A DNA stretch of 64,000 nucleotides, taken from Streptococcus cristatus ATCC 51100. Its GTDB lineage: Bacteria > Bacillota > Bacilli > Lactobacillales > Streptococcaceae. The position numbers and the translations under genes were made by a program. Every line of letters starts with the position of its first letter. Within the stretch, counting starts at the first letter, position 1. The DNA lies in assembly GCF_011612585.1 (NCBI RefSeq), contig NZ_CP050133.1:1240001-1304000 (forward strand), read 5' to 3'. This document shows, in pieces, positions 45,698 to 54,564 of the stretch. Below the pieces are notes generated by a model. That model ran no database searches, was not told the origin of the DNA, and saw only the letters and a program-made list of their open reading frames with translations.

Positions 45698-46619
45698 TAC
45701 TCTTCTCCTTAATCACATAAACAGGGCGTTTCTTTGTTTCCATGAAGATTTTGCCGATGTACTTGCCCAATATACCGATGGTCAACAACTGGAAACCTCC
45801 GAGAAGGAGGATGACGGTCATGAGGGACGGCCAGCCAGATGTGGGATCACCAAAAACCAAAGTACGGATAATAATCACCGCCATTAGGATAAAGGCTAAA
45901 ATCCAAGACAGGATACCTCCTAAAAAGGCGATGTTGAGCGGTGCATCAGAGAAATTGACAATGCCTTCCAGAGAATAGTTGAAAAGAGACCAGAAATTCC
46001 AAGAGGTCTTGCCAGCCACTCGTTCGACATTTTTGTATTCCAAGTACTCGGTATTGAAGCCAACCCAGGCAAAAATTCCCTTGGAGAAGCGATTGTACTC
46101 TGAAACCTCCAGAATGGCCTCTACCATCTGGCGGCGCATCAGTCGGAAGTCACGCGCACCATCTACCATCTCTACCTGACTAATCTTGTTAATCAACTTG
46201 TAGAACAAATTGGCGAAAAAGCTTCGGATTGGGGGCTCTCCCTCTCGAGTCGTGCGACGGGTACCCACACAGTCCAGCTCAGGATTCGTGTCCAGAATGG
46301 CCTTCATCTCAATCAGGAGCTCGGGCGGATCCTGCAAATCCACATCCATGACCGTCACAAAATCCCCGCTCGCCTCTTGCAAACCAGCATAGAGAGCTGC
46401 TTCTTTTCCAAAATTACGAGAAAAGGACAGATAGTGCACGTCTGGACAGCGACTGCTGAGCTCACGCAAAACAGCCAAAGTCCGGTCCGTCGATCCGTCA
46501 TTGACAAAAATATATTCGAACTGGTCACGGATTTGATATTTCACCGCTTCCATGGCTTCATGAAACAAAGGAATAGACTCTTCTTCATTGAAGCACGGAA
46601 CAATAACTGAAATTGTCAT
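45684..46619 (-). CDS. GtrB-like polyprenyl-phosphate glycosyltransferase (GT2)
   Basis: A 311-residue protein: ISVIVPCFNEEESIPLFHEA, FVNDGSTDRTL, VTVMDVDLQDPPE (DxD-type site), GARDFRLMRRQMVEA, then two C-terminal membrane helices (about 235-300). This is the GtrB/CsbB/YkoT type, which attaches glucose or GlcNAc to undecaprenyl phosphate. A matching GtrA-type flippase is encoded at 10.7 kb, far away. Confidence 0.87.
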   Translation of the reverse strand: MTISVIVPCFNEEESIPLFHEAMEAVKYQIRDQFEYIFVNDGSTDRTLAVLRELSSRCPDVHYLSFSRNFGKEAALYAGLQEASGDFVTVMDVDLQDPPELLIEMKAILDTNPELDCVGTRRTTREGEPPIRSFFANLFYKLINKISQVEMVDGARDFRLMRRQMVEAILEVSEYNRFSKGIFAWVGFNTEYLEYKNVERVAGKTSWNFWSLFNYSLEGIVNFSDAPLNIAFLGGILSWILAFILMAVIIIRTLVFGDPTSGWPSLMTVILLLGGFQLLTIGILGKYIGKIFMETKKRPVYVIKEKSNAKR

Positions 46620-46650
46620 TTTGATTACCTGCTATTTTTTAATATCTCTC

Positions 46651-46684
46651 ATTATAACAAAAAACTAGGCGAAAACCTAGTTTT
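46651..46684 (-). terminator. metY terminator and following -10 box
   Basis: AAAACTAGG (46661-46669) with CCTAGTTTT (46676-46684) and a minus-strand TTTTTTG tail, then TATAAT (46656-46651), which serves the GtrB-like gene. Confidence 0.75.
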
Positions 46685-46717
46685 ATTCTTATTTGCTCTG
46701 TCTAGAGGTCTTGAAAA

Positions 46718-47998
46718 TTAGATAGTTTCCAAGGCGATTCTCAAATCCTCTATCAAGTCATCCACATTTTCCAAGCCGATAGAGAGTCGGATTTGATTTG
46801 GTGTAATGCCTGCTGCCAGTTGAGCCTCTGGTGACATCTGACCATGGGTCGTTGTAGCTGGATGGACAACCAGAGACTTAGCATCTGCTACATTGGCCAA
46901 GTCAGAGAAAATCTCTAGGCTGTCAATAACCTTACGAGCTTCTTTCTCCCCACCTTTGACATTAAAAGTGAAGATAGAGCCCACGCCTTTAGGGAAATAT
47001 TTTTCTGCCAAAGCGTGGTAAGGACTGTCAGCAAGTTTTGGATAATTGACCTGCTCGACCTTAGGATGCCCTGCTAGGAATTCCACAATCTTCTCAGCAT
47101 TGGACACATGACGCTCTACACGCAAAGAGAGAGTTTCCAACCCCTGTAGGAAGAGAAAGGCATTGAAGGGTGACATAGCTGCGCCCGTATCGCGCAAGAG
47201 CTGCGTCCGCACAGCAGTAACAAAGGCTGCTGTTCCGACATCGCGCGTATAACTGATATCATGATAGCTCGGGTCTGGATCCACAAACTGCGGAAACTTG
47301 CCAGAAGCTTCCCAGTCGAAACGACCGCTGTCCACAATCACACCACCAATGCTGGTTCCGTGACCGCCGATAAACTTAGTCGCAGAATGTACTGCGATGT
47401 CCACTCCATGAGAAAAGACATTGATCAGATATGGTGTAGCAAAGGTATTGTCGGAAATTAGTGGAATTTTATGAGCATGAACTAGCTCTGCCAAAGCATC
47501 AAAGTCAGGAATATTAATCAAAGGATTGCCCAAGCTTTCAATCAGAACTAGCTTGGTATTGTCCTGAATGGCTGCTTCTACTTCAGCTAGATTTTCAATA
47601 TCCACAAAAGTCGTGGTAATGCCATAGCGAGGCAGAGTTTCCTTGAGCAGATTAAAGGTACCGCCATAGATGGTAGAAGCTGCTACTACATGGTCGCCAG
47701 CATGCGCCAAAGCTAGAACGGTATAGGTAAGGGCCGCCATACCAGAAGCTGTTGCTAGAGCTCCGACTCCACCTTCCAAAGCCGCAATCCGCTCCTCAAA
47801 AGCAGACAGGGTCGGATTGGTAATCCGAGTGTAGATATTGCCCGGTTTGCGTAGGGCAAAAAGATCTTCTCCCTCCTGAGTATCGTCAAACACATAGGAC
47901 GTTGTCTGGTAAATTGGCAGAGCCCGCGACTTAGTTGTCGGGTCAACTGTCTGTCCGGCATGAAGCTGCAGGGTTTCAAATTTGAATTCACGTGTCAT
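46718..47998 (-). CDS. metY: O-acetylhomoserine aminocarboxypropyltransferase (sulfhydrylase)
   Basis: A 426-residue PLP enzyme of the Cys/Met metabolism family: LHAGQTVDPTTKSRALPIYQ, YTRITNPTLSAFEERIAALE, and the PLP lysine in DIAVHSATKFIGGHG. Length and the insert HDISYTRDVGTAAFVTAVRTQ point to O-acetylhomoserine sulfhydrylase rather than cystathionine gamma-synthase. It makes homocysteine from O-acetylhomoserine and sulfide. Monocistronic. No T-box or SAM riboswitch fits its short leader. Confidence 0.9.
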   Translation of the reverse strand: MTREFKFETLQLHAGQTVDPTTKSRALPIYQTTSYVFDDTQEGEDLFALRKPGNIYTRITNPTLSAFEERIAALEGGVGALATASGMAALTYTVLALAHAGDHVVAASTIYGGTFNLLKETLPRYGITTTFVDIENLAEVEAAIQDNTKLVLIESLGNPLINIPDFDALAELVHAHKIPLISDNTFATPYLINVFSHGVDIAVHSATKFIGGHGTSIGGVIVDSGRFDWEASGKFPQFVDPDPSYHDISYTRDVGTAAFVTAVRTQLLRDTGAAMSPFNAFLFLQGLETLSLRVERHVSNAEKIVEFLAGHPKVEQVNYPKLADSPYHALAEKYFPKGVGSIFTFNVKGGEKEARKVIDSLEIFSDLANVADAKSLVVHPATTTHGQMSPEAQLAAGITPNQIRLSIGLENVDDLIEDLRIALETI

Positions 47999-48083
47999 AA
48001 GGTCACCTCACTATAGTTATGTGATAAGTCTACCATTAAACGTCCCGCTTGACTAATAGAATTTCCTTATCAAAAGAAATAAA

Positions 48084-48108
48084 GAGAAGCTATATCTTAT
48101 AGCTTCTC
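48084..48108 (-). terminator. Terminator overlapping the nudix gene end
   Basis: GAGAAGCTATA (48084-48094) with its complement (48098-48108), and a minus-strand tail TTTATTTC. It includes the last codons of the nudix gene. Confidence 0.65.
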
Positions 48109-48495
48109 AGATATAATCTCAAAAGTCGCTTGATTGCTGGGCCAATACAACTGCGACGAAACTTTGTCTAAAGCTACCCACTGAGCTCCCACATGCTCAT
48201 CAGAAATCTGGATTGCCTTCTGTTCAGTTAGAACTAGAAAGAGATTTTTGTGGATGGACAGATTTTCATCAATCTTTACCGTAAAATCTCCAAGACCCGT
48301 CAGGTTTGAACAAGCTAAGACCAAGCCGGTCTCTTCTTTTATCTCACGAAGACAGGCTTCTTCTGGACTCTCACCACTCTCAATCCCACCAGTAATGGGC
48401 TGGCAAAAGGAAACTGTCTCATCCTCAACTTTCAAGAGCAAGATTTCCCTATCCTCTGGATGATAAATCCAGGCTTCAATCGACTGCCTCATCAT
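48097..48495 (-). CDS. Nudix hydrolase
   Basis: A 132-residue protein with the full Nudix box [22 protein letters not shown] (Gx5Ex7REUxEExGU). It resembles MutT/dATP pyrophosphohydrolase-like members that hydrolyse nucleoside diphosphate derivatives, but the substrate is uncertain. The ATG overlaps the pcrA stop (ATGA), so it is translationally coupled to the helicase. Confidence 0.88.
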   Translation of the reverse strand: MMRQSIEAWIYHPEDREILLLKVEDETVSFCQPITGGIESGESPEEACLREIKEETGLVLACSNLTGLGDFTVKIDENLSIHKNLFLVLTEQKAIQISDEHVGAQWVALDKVSSQLYWPSNQATFEIISEKL

Positions 48496-50780
48496 GATTT
48501 TTTCTCAATCGGTGCTATGCTGGCCAGCACTTTCTTCAGACCAACTTCTGGGAAATTAATCTTGAGCTCTTGACTGTTTCCGCTACCAGAGACTGCCAGA
48601 ACAGTCCCATCGCCCCATTTCTTGTGGTGGGCAATATCTCCAATAGCCCAAGCAACTTCCGGCTTAGATAGCTGGTTCTGACCGCTCTTGCCAAAAGGCA
48701 GGCTGCCTGTAGAAATCGAACTTGGTGCTGCCTGACGTTTCCGCTCTTGTAGAGCCTGGGCCAGACTCATGCCCTGACCGAATTTGCTAGTATCGCTGTT
48801 GGTATAACTAACCTTAAAGGAGCTGTTGGCTGGTCGAGCCAGTCCCTGATAGTTTAGCAAGTCTGAACTGATTTCTCTCAAGAAGCGAGTCGGCTGATTG
48901 TAGTTGGTACGACCATAAAGCAGACGGGAATTGGCATTGGTCAGATAGAGAATTTTTTCTGCTCGGGTGATACCGACATAGGCCAGACGGCGCTCCTCTT
49001 CCAGCTCATCCTCATCTTCAGATGCTCGGCTCAGAGGGAAGACATTTTCCTCCATACCGACTAGAAAGACAACTGGAAACTCTAGTCCCTTGGCCGCGTG
49101 GAGGGTCATCAAAGTCACTTCAGAACTCTCCATGTCTCCATCATCTGTGTCCGCAATCAAGGCTAAGTCATTGAGAAAACGGCTGAGCTTATCAAGGCCA
49201 GACTCATCACTAGGATTGTCTGGATTTTCGTCAAAATTCTTGGTTACAGACAGGAATTCTTCGATATTTTCAATCCGTGCTTGGCTTTCCAAGGTTGCCT
49301 GAGCTGCCAAGGCGACTGAGTAACCTGTCTTTTTCAGAACAAGCTCGACTAGCTCAGTCACACTATAGTCATCCAAACGATCCCGCAAGTCGAGTATCAG
49401 ATTGGCAAACTCATAAACTGCCTGAGCCGCCTTGCCCTTGACTGGTGACAACATGATATTAGCTGACGCCTCCAGCAAAGAGATTTCTTGACTAGCCGCA
49501 AAATCCCGAATCTTCTCTACCGTTCCCGGTCCGACACCACGTTTGGGCTCATTGACCACGCGCTCGTAGCTGATATTGTCACTAGGATTGGCGATGAGAT
49601 TAAGGTAAGAAATAACATCGCGGATTTCTTTACGGCTATAGAACTTGGTGCCCCCAACCATGGTATAGGGGATATTAGCCTTAAGCAGGGCTTCTTCCAC
49701 CGTCCGTGACTGGGCATTGGTCCGGTAAAGGACCGCAAAATCCTTATGACTGTAGCCTTCTCGGCTCAGCTGATCAATAGTCCGAGCGACAAAAAGAGCC
49801 TCGTCCTGCTCGTCATTAGCCCGATAGTAGACAATTTCCTCACCGTCTTCGTTTTGAGTCCAGAGATTTTTAGGACGACGGTTGCGGTTGTTTCGGATGA
49901 CTTCATTAGCTGCCTGAAGAATGGTCTTAGTCGAGCGATAGTTTTCCTCAAGTAGGACTACCTTAGCTTCTGGATAATCCTTTTCGAAGTCTAGGATATT
50001 CTGCATATCGGCTCCCCGCCAGCCATAGATAGACTGGTCAGCATCTCCGACCACACAGATATTCTTAAAGCGAGAAGCTAAGAGCTTGACAAGCTGGTAC
50101 TGGGCGTGGTTGGTATCTTGATACTCGTCCACATGGATGTACTGGTAACGTTGCTGGTAGTAGGTCAGGACGTCAGGATTTTGATCAAAAAGTCGCAAAG
50201 TCAGCATGATCAAATCGTCAAAATCCATAGCTTCAGACTGGCGCAATTCCTTTTGATAGGCCGTGTAGCACTTGGCTACAATCTCTGTGTACATATCACC
50301 AGCCATTTTTGCATAGGCCACCTCATCAATCAGGTCGTTCTTTGCATTGGAAATGGTCCCCAGAATGGCGCGCTCATTCCACTTTTTAGGATCCAGATTG
50401 AGTTTTTTGAGAATCCGTTTCATCAGAGTCCGCTGCTCGCCTGGATCAACAATGGTGAAGTTGCGATTGTAGCCGATATGATCTGCTTCTCGCCGCAAAA
50501 TGCGTACACACATGGAGTGGAAGGTAGCGATTAAGCAATCTTGAGTGGCTGGATTAAGTGTAGCTGCTCGTTCTTTCATCTCCCGCGCCGCCTTATTGGT
50601 AAAGGTAATGGCTAGGATATTCCAAGGATTGACCATCTTTTCATCAATCAAATAGGCGATGCGGTGGGTCAGGACTCGAGTTTTTCCTGAACCAGCCCCC
50701 GCCATGATCAACAAGGGGCCTTCTGTCGTCTGGACTGCTTCGGCTTGACGGTCATTCATACCGTTTAATAAGGGATTCAT
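48492..50780 (-). CDS. pcrA: ATP-dependent DNA helicase PcrA (UvrD/Rep family)
   Basis: A 762-residue SF1A helicase: Q motif [14 protein letters not shown] start, Walker [12 protein letters not shown], motif [14 protein letters not shown], motif [17 protein letters not shown], motif [17 protein letters not shown], motif [14 protein letters not shown]. The C-terminal tail ([18 protein letters not shown]) is the PcrA RNA-polymerase-interaction domain. It acts in repair, rolling-circle replication and removal of RecA or R-loops. Promoter region shared with the divergent mntE. Confidence 0.97.
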   Translation of the reverse strand: MNPLLNGMNDRQAEAVQTTEGPLLIMAGAGSGKTRVLTHRIAYLIDEKMVNPWNILAITFTNKAAREMKERAATLNPATQDCLIATFHSMCVRILRREADHIGYNRNFTIVDPGEQRTLMKRILKKLNLDPKKWNERAILGTISNAKNDLIDEVAYAKMAGDMYTEIVAKCYTAYQKELRQSEAMDFDDLIMLTLRLFDQNPDVLTYYQQRYQYIHVDEYQDTNHAQYQLVKLLASRFKNICVVGDADQSIYGWRGADMQNILDFEKDYPEAKVVLLEENYRSTKTILQAANEVIRNNRNRRPKNLWTQNEDGEEIVYYRANDEQDEALFVARTIDQLSREGYSHKDFAVLYRTNAQSRTVEEALLKANIPYTMVGGTKFYSRKEIRDVISYLNLIANPSDNISYERVVNEPKRGVGPGTVEKIRDFAASQEISLLEASANIMLSPVKGKAAQAVYEFANLILDLRDRLDDYSVTELVELVLKKTGYSVALAAQATLESQARIENIEEFLSVTKNFDENPDNPSDESGLDKLSRFLNDLALIADTDDGDMESSEVTLMTLHAAKGLEFPVVFLVGMEENVFPLSRASEDEDELEEERRLAYVGITRAEKILYLTNANSRLLYGRTNYNQPTRFLREISSDLLNYQGLARPANSSFKVSYTNSDTSKFGQGMSLAQALQERKRQAAPSSISTGSLPFGKSGQNQLSKPEVAWAIGDIAHHKKWGDGTVLAVSGSGNSQELKINFPEVGLKKVLASIAPIEKKS

Positions 50781-50825
50781 CTTCTATCCTTTCAATATAA
50801 CATCAAACTGAAAATTAATGCTTCC

Positions 50826-50834
50826 ATTATATCA
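50826..50834 (-). promoter_or_regulatory. Extended -10 promoter of pcrA
   Basis: TG-A-TATAAT on the minus strand, about 45 nt before the ATG. Confidence 0.6.
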
Positions 50835-50875
50835 AAATTCGAGCGAATTTGTTATCGAAAAGGCAACTACCTCAT

Positions 50876-50904
50876 TTGAAATCCAAGTGTGAAAAAGTTA
50901 TAAT
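50876..50904 (+). promoter_or_regulatory. Promoter of mntE
   Basis: TTGAAA (50876-50881), 17-bp spacer, TATAAT (50899-50904). AAAGGGG precedes the ATG. No manganese riboswitch is present in the short leader. Confidence 0.8.
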
Positions 50905-50926
50905 AATAGTTTAGAAAGGGGCAACC

Positions 50927-52117
50927 ATGAACAATCATCCAAGCGATAATCTCAAACTTGCCGAACGAGGCGCCCTCCTAGCAATTGCTACCTACATTGG
51001 CCTATCCGTTACAAAAATCATTGCAGGTGCAGCACTGACATCCTCCAGTTTGACGGCGGATGGTTTCAACAACGTCTCCGATATCGTTGCCAATCTAGCA
51101 GTCCTAATCGGCCTGCGCATGGCACGAAAACCAGCGGATAAGGATCACCGCTTCGGCCATTGGAAGATTGAAGATCTGGCCAGTCTGATTACCTCTTTCA
51201 TCATGTTTTTTGTCGGCTTCAATGTCCTCATTGATACGGCTCAAAAAATCATTAACAAGGAAGAAACCTTGATTGATCCTGTGGGTGCTGTCGTCGGAAT
51301 TGTATCGGCCATCATCATGTTTGGTGTCTATCTTTACAATAAAAATCTAGCTAAAAGAGTAAAATCCAAAGCTCTGGATGCGGCCGCCAAGGACAATCTC
51401 TCGGATGCTATCACTTCTCTGGGCACTTCTGTTGCCATTATTGCCAGCTCCCTGAAATTCCCTATCGTTGATAAGCTAGCAGCCATCGTTATTACGTTTT
51501 TCATTCTAAAAACAGCCTATGATATCTTTATAGAGTCCTCTTTCAGCCTGTCAGATGGCTTTGATCAGGACCTTTTAGACGATTACAAGCGCGCTATCCT
51601 GGAAATCCCTAAAATCACACGCGTCAAGTCCCAGCGTGGTCGGACCTATGGTAGCAATATCTATCTGGATATTATACTGGAAATGAATCCCGACCTCTCT
51701 GTCTTTGAAAGTCACGAAATTGCTGACCAGGTGGAGGATATGCTCAAGGAAAACTTTAGCGTCTTCGACATTGATATTCATATTGAGCCAGCTCCGATTC
51801 CTGAAGATGAGATTTTGGATAATGTTTATCAAAAGCTCCTGATGCGTGAGCAATTAGTCGACCAAGGTAGTCAATTGGAGGCACTTCTTTCCTCTGATTT
51901 TGTCTACATTTCCCAAGATGGTCGCCAGCTAAACAAAGAGGAATTTCAACTAGAGAGAGCCCAAACTTCTCCCATCAAAAATTTAGAAATTACATCCGTC
52001 AGCCAAAAGACCAAGCTGATTCGCTATCAAATCGGGGATGTCATCCATACTAGCCTCTGGCGCCGCCACGAAGTCTGGCAAAATATCTTCCACCAAGAAA
52101 CAAGAAAAAACAACTAG
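50927..52117 (+). CDS. mntE: Cation diffusion facilitator, manganese exporter MntE-like
   Basis: A 396-residue CDF protein with six membrane segments, then a cytoplasmic domain of about 190 residues. Metal-site motifs are ADGFNNVSD in segment 2 and KDNLSDA in segment 5, plus HRFGHWKIEDLASL between segments 2 and 3. The Asn at the first position (NxxxD) is typical of Mn-type CDFs such as pneumococcal MntE, while Zn types use His or Asp. It exports Mn2+. The C-terminal extension beyond the usual CDF domain is characteristic of the streptococcal members. It ends KNN-stop inside a shared terminator. Confidence 0.87.
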   Translation: MNNHPSDNLKLAERGALLAIATYIGLSVTKIIAGAALTSSSLTADGFNNVSDIVANLAVLIGLRMARKPADKDHRFGHWKIEDLASLITSFIMFFVGFNVLIDTAQKIINKEETLIDPVGAVVGIVSAIIMFGVYLYNKNLAKRVKSKALDAAAKDNLSDAITSLGTSVAIIASSLKFPIVDKLAAIVITFFILKTAYDIFIESSFSLSDGFDQDLLDDYKRAILEIPKITRVKSQRGRTYGSNIYLDIILEMNPDLSVFESHEIADQVEDMLKENFSVFDIDIHIEPAPIPEDEILDNVYQKLLMREQLVDQGSQLEALLSSDFVYISQDGRQLNKEEFQLERAQTSPIKNLEITSVSQKTKLIRYQIGDVIHTSLWRRHEVWQNIFHQETRKNN

Positions 52118-52138
52118 TTTTCTGCTAGTTGTTTTTAT
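52105..52138. terminator. Shared bidirectional terminator containing both stop codons
   Basis: AACAACTAG (52109-52117) pairs with CTAGTTGTT (52125-52133), with A/T runs on both sides and a 7-nt loop. The TAG stop of mntE (52115-52117) and the TAG stop of the convergent substrate-binding protein gene (52127-52125) form the top of the stem. Confidence 0.88.
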
Positions 52139-52973
52139 ATGCTTTCACTTGGTCTGTCGCAATATCCTCGCCAAACCACTTTTCAGCGATTTTCTGAAAT
52201 TTCCCTTCTTGGTATAATTTCCCGAAAGCAGCATTTACTTTTTCAACTAAAGTACGGTCCGCCTTTCTAGCCCCGACCGCAAAGTCCTCGCTCTCAAATC
52301 CAACGGAAAAGACTGAATATTGATCTAAAATTCCTTCTTCTGTCAGATAATAATTAGCATAAACGCGGTCAATCAAGAGACCATCAATCCGGTCGTTTTG
52401 CAAGTCAATCAACGCCTCGTTAAAGCTCTGATACTGAGTAGCTGCATGATTTTTGACAATGGTTTTCAAAATTTCAGGATTGCTTTCAAAAGCTATGTAG
52501 CCAGAAGATCCTGCTTGGGCACCCAATACTTTTCCTGCCATATCACTGGCCTGTGAGATATGAGAGGACTTTTTGCTGACCAAAACCTGCTCATTTTTCA
52601 TATAAGGAATGGTAAATTTCACCTTTTCCATTCTCTCATCCGTTGCGGAATAGCCATTCCAAATGAGGTCTATCGTGCCGTTGGTCAACTCTGTTTCTTT
52701 CATATCCCAATCAATCGGCTGCCATTTCACCTCAATCCCATATTCCTTAAAAACAGCATTGGCCAAATCAATGTCAACCCCTGCATAAGTGCCATCTTTT
52801 TGCTCAAATCCCATAGGGACAAAGGTATTATCAAAGCCGATTGTAATCTGTTTTTTTTCCTCATACTTGCTCCAGTTATCCAAGCTGGGATCACTAACAT
52901 TGGAACTACAAGCACCGAGCAGAAAAGTTAGGAGCAAGGTCAAACAGGCCAAAAGAATATTCTTTAGTTTCAT
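52125..52973 (-). CDS. Amino-acid ABC transporter substrate-binding lipoprotein
   Basis: Start MKLKNILLACLTLLLTFLLG followed by ACSS, a lipoprotein signal peptide with the lipobox LLGAC and lipidated Cys at about residue 22. The mature part is a family 3 solute-binding protein (ITIGFDNTFVPMGFEQKDGTYAGVDIDLA). It probably binds a polar amino acid; the exact ligand is unknown. The frame is open further upstream, but AAGGGGG before 52973 and the signal peptide fix the start. Last gene of permease-ATPase-binding protein. Confidence 0.92.
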   Translation of the reverse strand: MKLKNILLACLTLLLTFLLGACSSNVSDPSLDNWSKYEEKKQITIGFDNTFVPMGFEQKDGTYAGVDIDLANAVFKEYGIEVKWQPIDWDMKETELTNGTIDLIWNGYSATDERMEKVKFTIPYMKNEQVLVSKKSSHISQASDMAGKVLGAQAGSSGYIAFESNPEILKTIVKNHAATQYQSFNEALIDLQNDRIDGLLIDRVYANYYLTEEGILDQYSVFSVGFESEDFAVGARKADRTLVEKVNAAFGKLYQEGKFQKIAEKWFGEDIATDQVKAYKNN

Positions 52974-52983
52974 CTGGGCCCCC

Positions 52984-53613
52984 TTATTTTGGTGTGACTT
53001 TGAGAATAGAATCCGCAATGTTTTCCGCAAACTGCAAATCATGTGTGACTACAATCTGTGTCATCCCCATTTCCCGATTTTGGAGGATGAGTTTTTCTAC
53101 TTCCAAGCGTAAGGCAGGGTCCAAGGCAGAAGTCGGCTCATCATAGCCTATAATTTCTGGGTTGATCATCATAGCACGAGCCAAAGCAACCCGCTGTTTT
53201 TGCCCGCCTGACAGCGAATAAGGATAGGCCTTGGCATGCTCGGACAAGCCTAAGCGGGCCAATAAGGCCTGCGCCTTCTCTTCAGCTTCTTCTTTGGAAA
53301 TGTTCATTGTATATATTGGTGATAAGGTCAAGTTTTCCAAGACAGATAAATGAGGAAAGAGCTGAAAATCTTGAAAGACGAAGCCTAGAAGATTGCGCTT
53401 TTCAAGCTCTGCGACATCCAAAATCTCTCCATTATAAATCACTTGTCCCGAATCAATTGTCTCCAAACCTGCCAACATACGCAGAAGGGTCGTCTTCCCC
53501 CCGCCCGAAGGTCCAACAATGGCCAACACTTGCTTTTCAGGCACAATCAAATTAAAATCCTTTAGAATCTGCTTATCACCAAATTTTTTACTAATATTTC
53601 GTAATTCTAACAT
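52984..53613 (-). CDS. Amino-acid ABC transporter ATPase
   Basis: A 209-residue ABC ATPase of the GlnQ type, a little shorter than usual (about 240): Walker A GPSGGGKTT, Q-loop FVFQDFQLFPHLSV, signature LSGGQKQRVALARA, Walker B EIIGYDEPTSALDP, H-loop VVTHD. The usual LDEPTS is YDEPTS here, a mild change. It sits between the permease (8 bp) and binding-protein (10 bp) genes. Confidence 0.93.
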   Translation of the reverse strand: MLELRNISKKFGDKQILKDFNLIVPEKQVLAIVGPSGGGKTTLLRMLAGLETIDSGQVIYNGEILDVAELEKRNLLGFVFQDFQLFPHLSVLENLTLSPIYTMNISKEEAEEKAQALLARLGLSEHAKAYPYSLSGGQKQRVALARAMMINPEIIGYDEPTSALDPALRLEVEKLILQNREMGMTQIVVTHDLQFAENIADSILKVTPK

Positions 53614-53621
53614 AATAGCAC

Positions 53622-54263
53622 CTACTTATAATAACTAAATTTCTTTTCGACCTGCTTGGCAATCAAGGTGGCCAAACCGATTAAGAGCAAGTAAATCAAG
53701 CCTGAAACAAACATCGGTGCCAGACTGGCATCTCGGTTGGCCGCTGTACGACTGGCCAAAATTAAGTCTGAAATGCCTAAAGCATAAACCAAAGAGGTGT
53801 CTTTCACCAAAGTCATAACTTCATTAAAGACACTAGGTAGCACAATTTTTACGACTTGTGGCAAAATAATCAGGCGAACCGTCTGAACAGGTGTAAATTT
53901 CAAAACTTTCGCAGCTTCATACTGTCCAGTCGGAATAGAAGAAATTCCTCCGCGGAAGATCTCCGCAAAATAAGCCGCATAGTTTAATGTAAAGGCAATA
54001 ATCGCTGCAGGAATCCGATCCAGCCGAATGCCTATACTTGGCAACACATAGTAAATAAAGATTAACTGCAATAAAAGCGGCGTCCCGCGCATAATCCAAA
54101 TGTAAATATGAAGCAGCCATTGCAGAGGCTTCAAGCGAATTTGCATTGAAAATGCCAGCATAATTCCCAAAGGAATCGAAAAAACCAATACCAAAGCAAA
54201 CACCTGCAAGGTAGTTGCTGCTCCACTTAGAAGACTGGGTAAAATTTCCAAAATATAGCTCAT
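53622..54263 (-). CDS. Amino-acid ABC transporter permease
   Basis: A 213-residue HisM/GlnP-type permease with five membrane segments: GAATTLQVFALVLVFSIPLG, IWIMRGTPLLLQLIF and the EAAKVLKFTPVQTVRLIILPQ coupling motif. First gene of the transporter operon, with AGGAGGAAGAG before the ATG and an extended -10 at 54284-54292. Confidence 0.93.
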   Translation of the reverse strand: MSYILEILPSLLSGAATTLQVFALVLVFSIPLGIMLAFSMQIRLKPLQWLLHIYIWIMRGTPLLLQLIFIYYVLPSIGIRLDRIPAAIIAFTLNYAAYFAEIFRGGISSIPTGQYEAAKVLKFTPVQTVRLIILPQVVKIVLPSVFNEVMTLVKDTSLVYALGISDLILASRTAANRDASLAPMFVSGLIYLLLIGLATLIAKQVEKKFSYYK

Positions 54264-54283
54264 TCTCTTCCTCCTAAATAAAT

Positions 54284-54292
54284 ATTATACCA
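54284..54292 (-). promoter_or_regulatory. Extended -10 promoter of the amino-acid ABC operon
   Basis: TG-G-TATAAT on the minus strand, 20 nt before the permease ATG. Confidence 0.65.
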
Positions 54293-54337
54293 TTATAGCA
54301 GAATATCAAGGAAATACAAGCAGATATTACAAAAAAG

Positions 54338-54508
54338 TTATAGCACAAAAATCGAAGTCGAATAAAATTTAAATCCGACCCTCTTTTCAAGAATCGGATT
54401 TATTTGACTATGGGGAGCTTCGTGTCGTTTTGGAACCATTCGAAACAACACAGCTCTAAAACACCAATTTCTTTCTGCAAGTTTTTCGGATATTTTTTCC
54501 CAAAGCAT
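54338..54508 (-). CDS. 56-codon ORF with HTH-like start that runs through a CRISPR repeat
   Basis: AAGGAG lies 9 nt before the ATG at 54508. The first residues, MLWEKISEKLAERNW, look like the start of a small phage HTH (Cro/CI-type) protein. From codon 16 the frame passes through the 36-nt CRISPR repeat and then through the terminator hairpin, and the rest (CFRAVLFRMVPKRHE...) does not resemble a protein. So the ORF may be a truncated gene, or only the leader of a non-coding RNA. Confidence 0.35.
   Translation of the reverse strand: MLWEKISEKLAERNWCFRAVLFRMVPKRHEAPHSQINPILEKRVGFKFYSTSIFVL
54364..54401 (-). terminator. Terminator of the solitary-repeat transcript
   Basis: AAATCCGA (54371-54378) with TCGGATTT (54394-54401), and a minus-strand tail AAATTTTATT. 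It lies about 25 nt after the CRISPR repeat. Confidence 0.75.
54427..54462 (-). CRISPR. Solitary intact type II-A CRISPR repeat, no array
   Basis: On the minus strand the 36 nt begin GTTTTAGAGCTGTGTTG and end TTTCGAATGGTTCCAAAAC. To my knowledge this equals the repeat of S. thermophilus CRISPR3 and related streptococcal Cas9 loci, with no mismatch I can see. No second repeat lies at the 66-nt spacing on either side, and there is no cas gene or tracrRNA in the window. It sits in a short leftward transcript with its own promoter (54585-54613), paired operators and terminator. The 20 nt that would be the guide (54482-54463) read ACTTGCAGAAAGAAATTGGT. Confidence 0.93.
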
Positions 54509-54564
54509 AGCCGTTTTCTCCTTATCTAGCTTTATTTTTATGCTTTTTATTCTTATATGTGCTA

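Noticed and set aside
48001..48060. Methionine or cysteine regulator box upstream of metY
   Set aside because: CTATAGTTATGTGATAAG has partial similarity to known streptococcal MetR/CmbR boxes, but no complete site could be recognised.
54360..54560. A CRISPR array around the lone repeat
   Set aside because: I looked for a second copy of GTTTTAGAGC or GGTTCCAAAAC one unit away on both sides and found none, and there is no cas gene in the window. So only a solitary repeat is reported.
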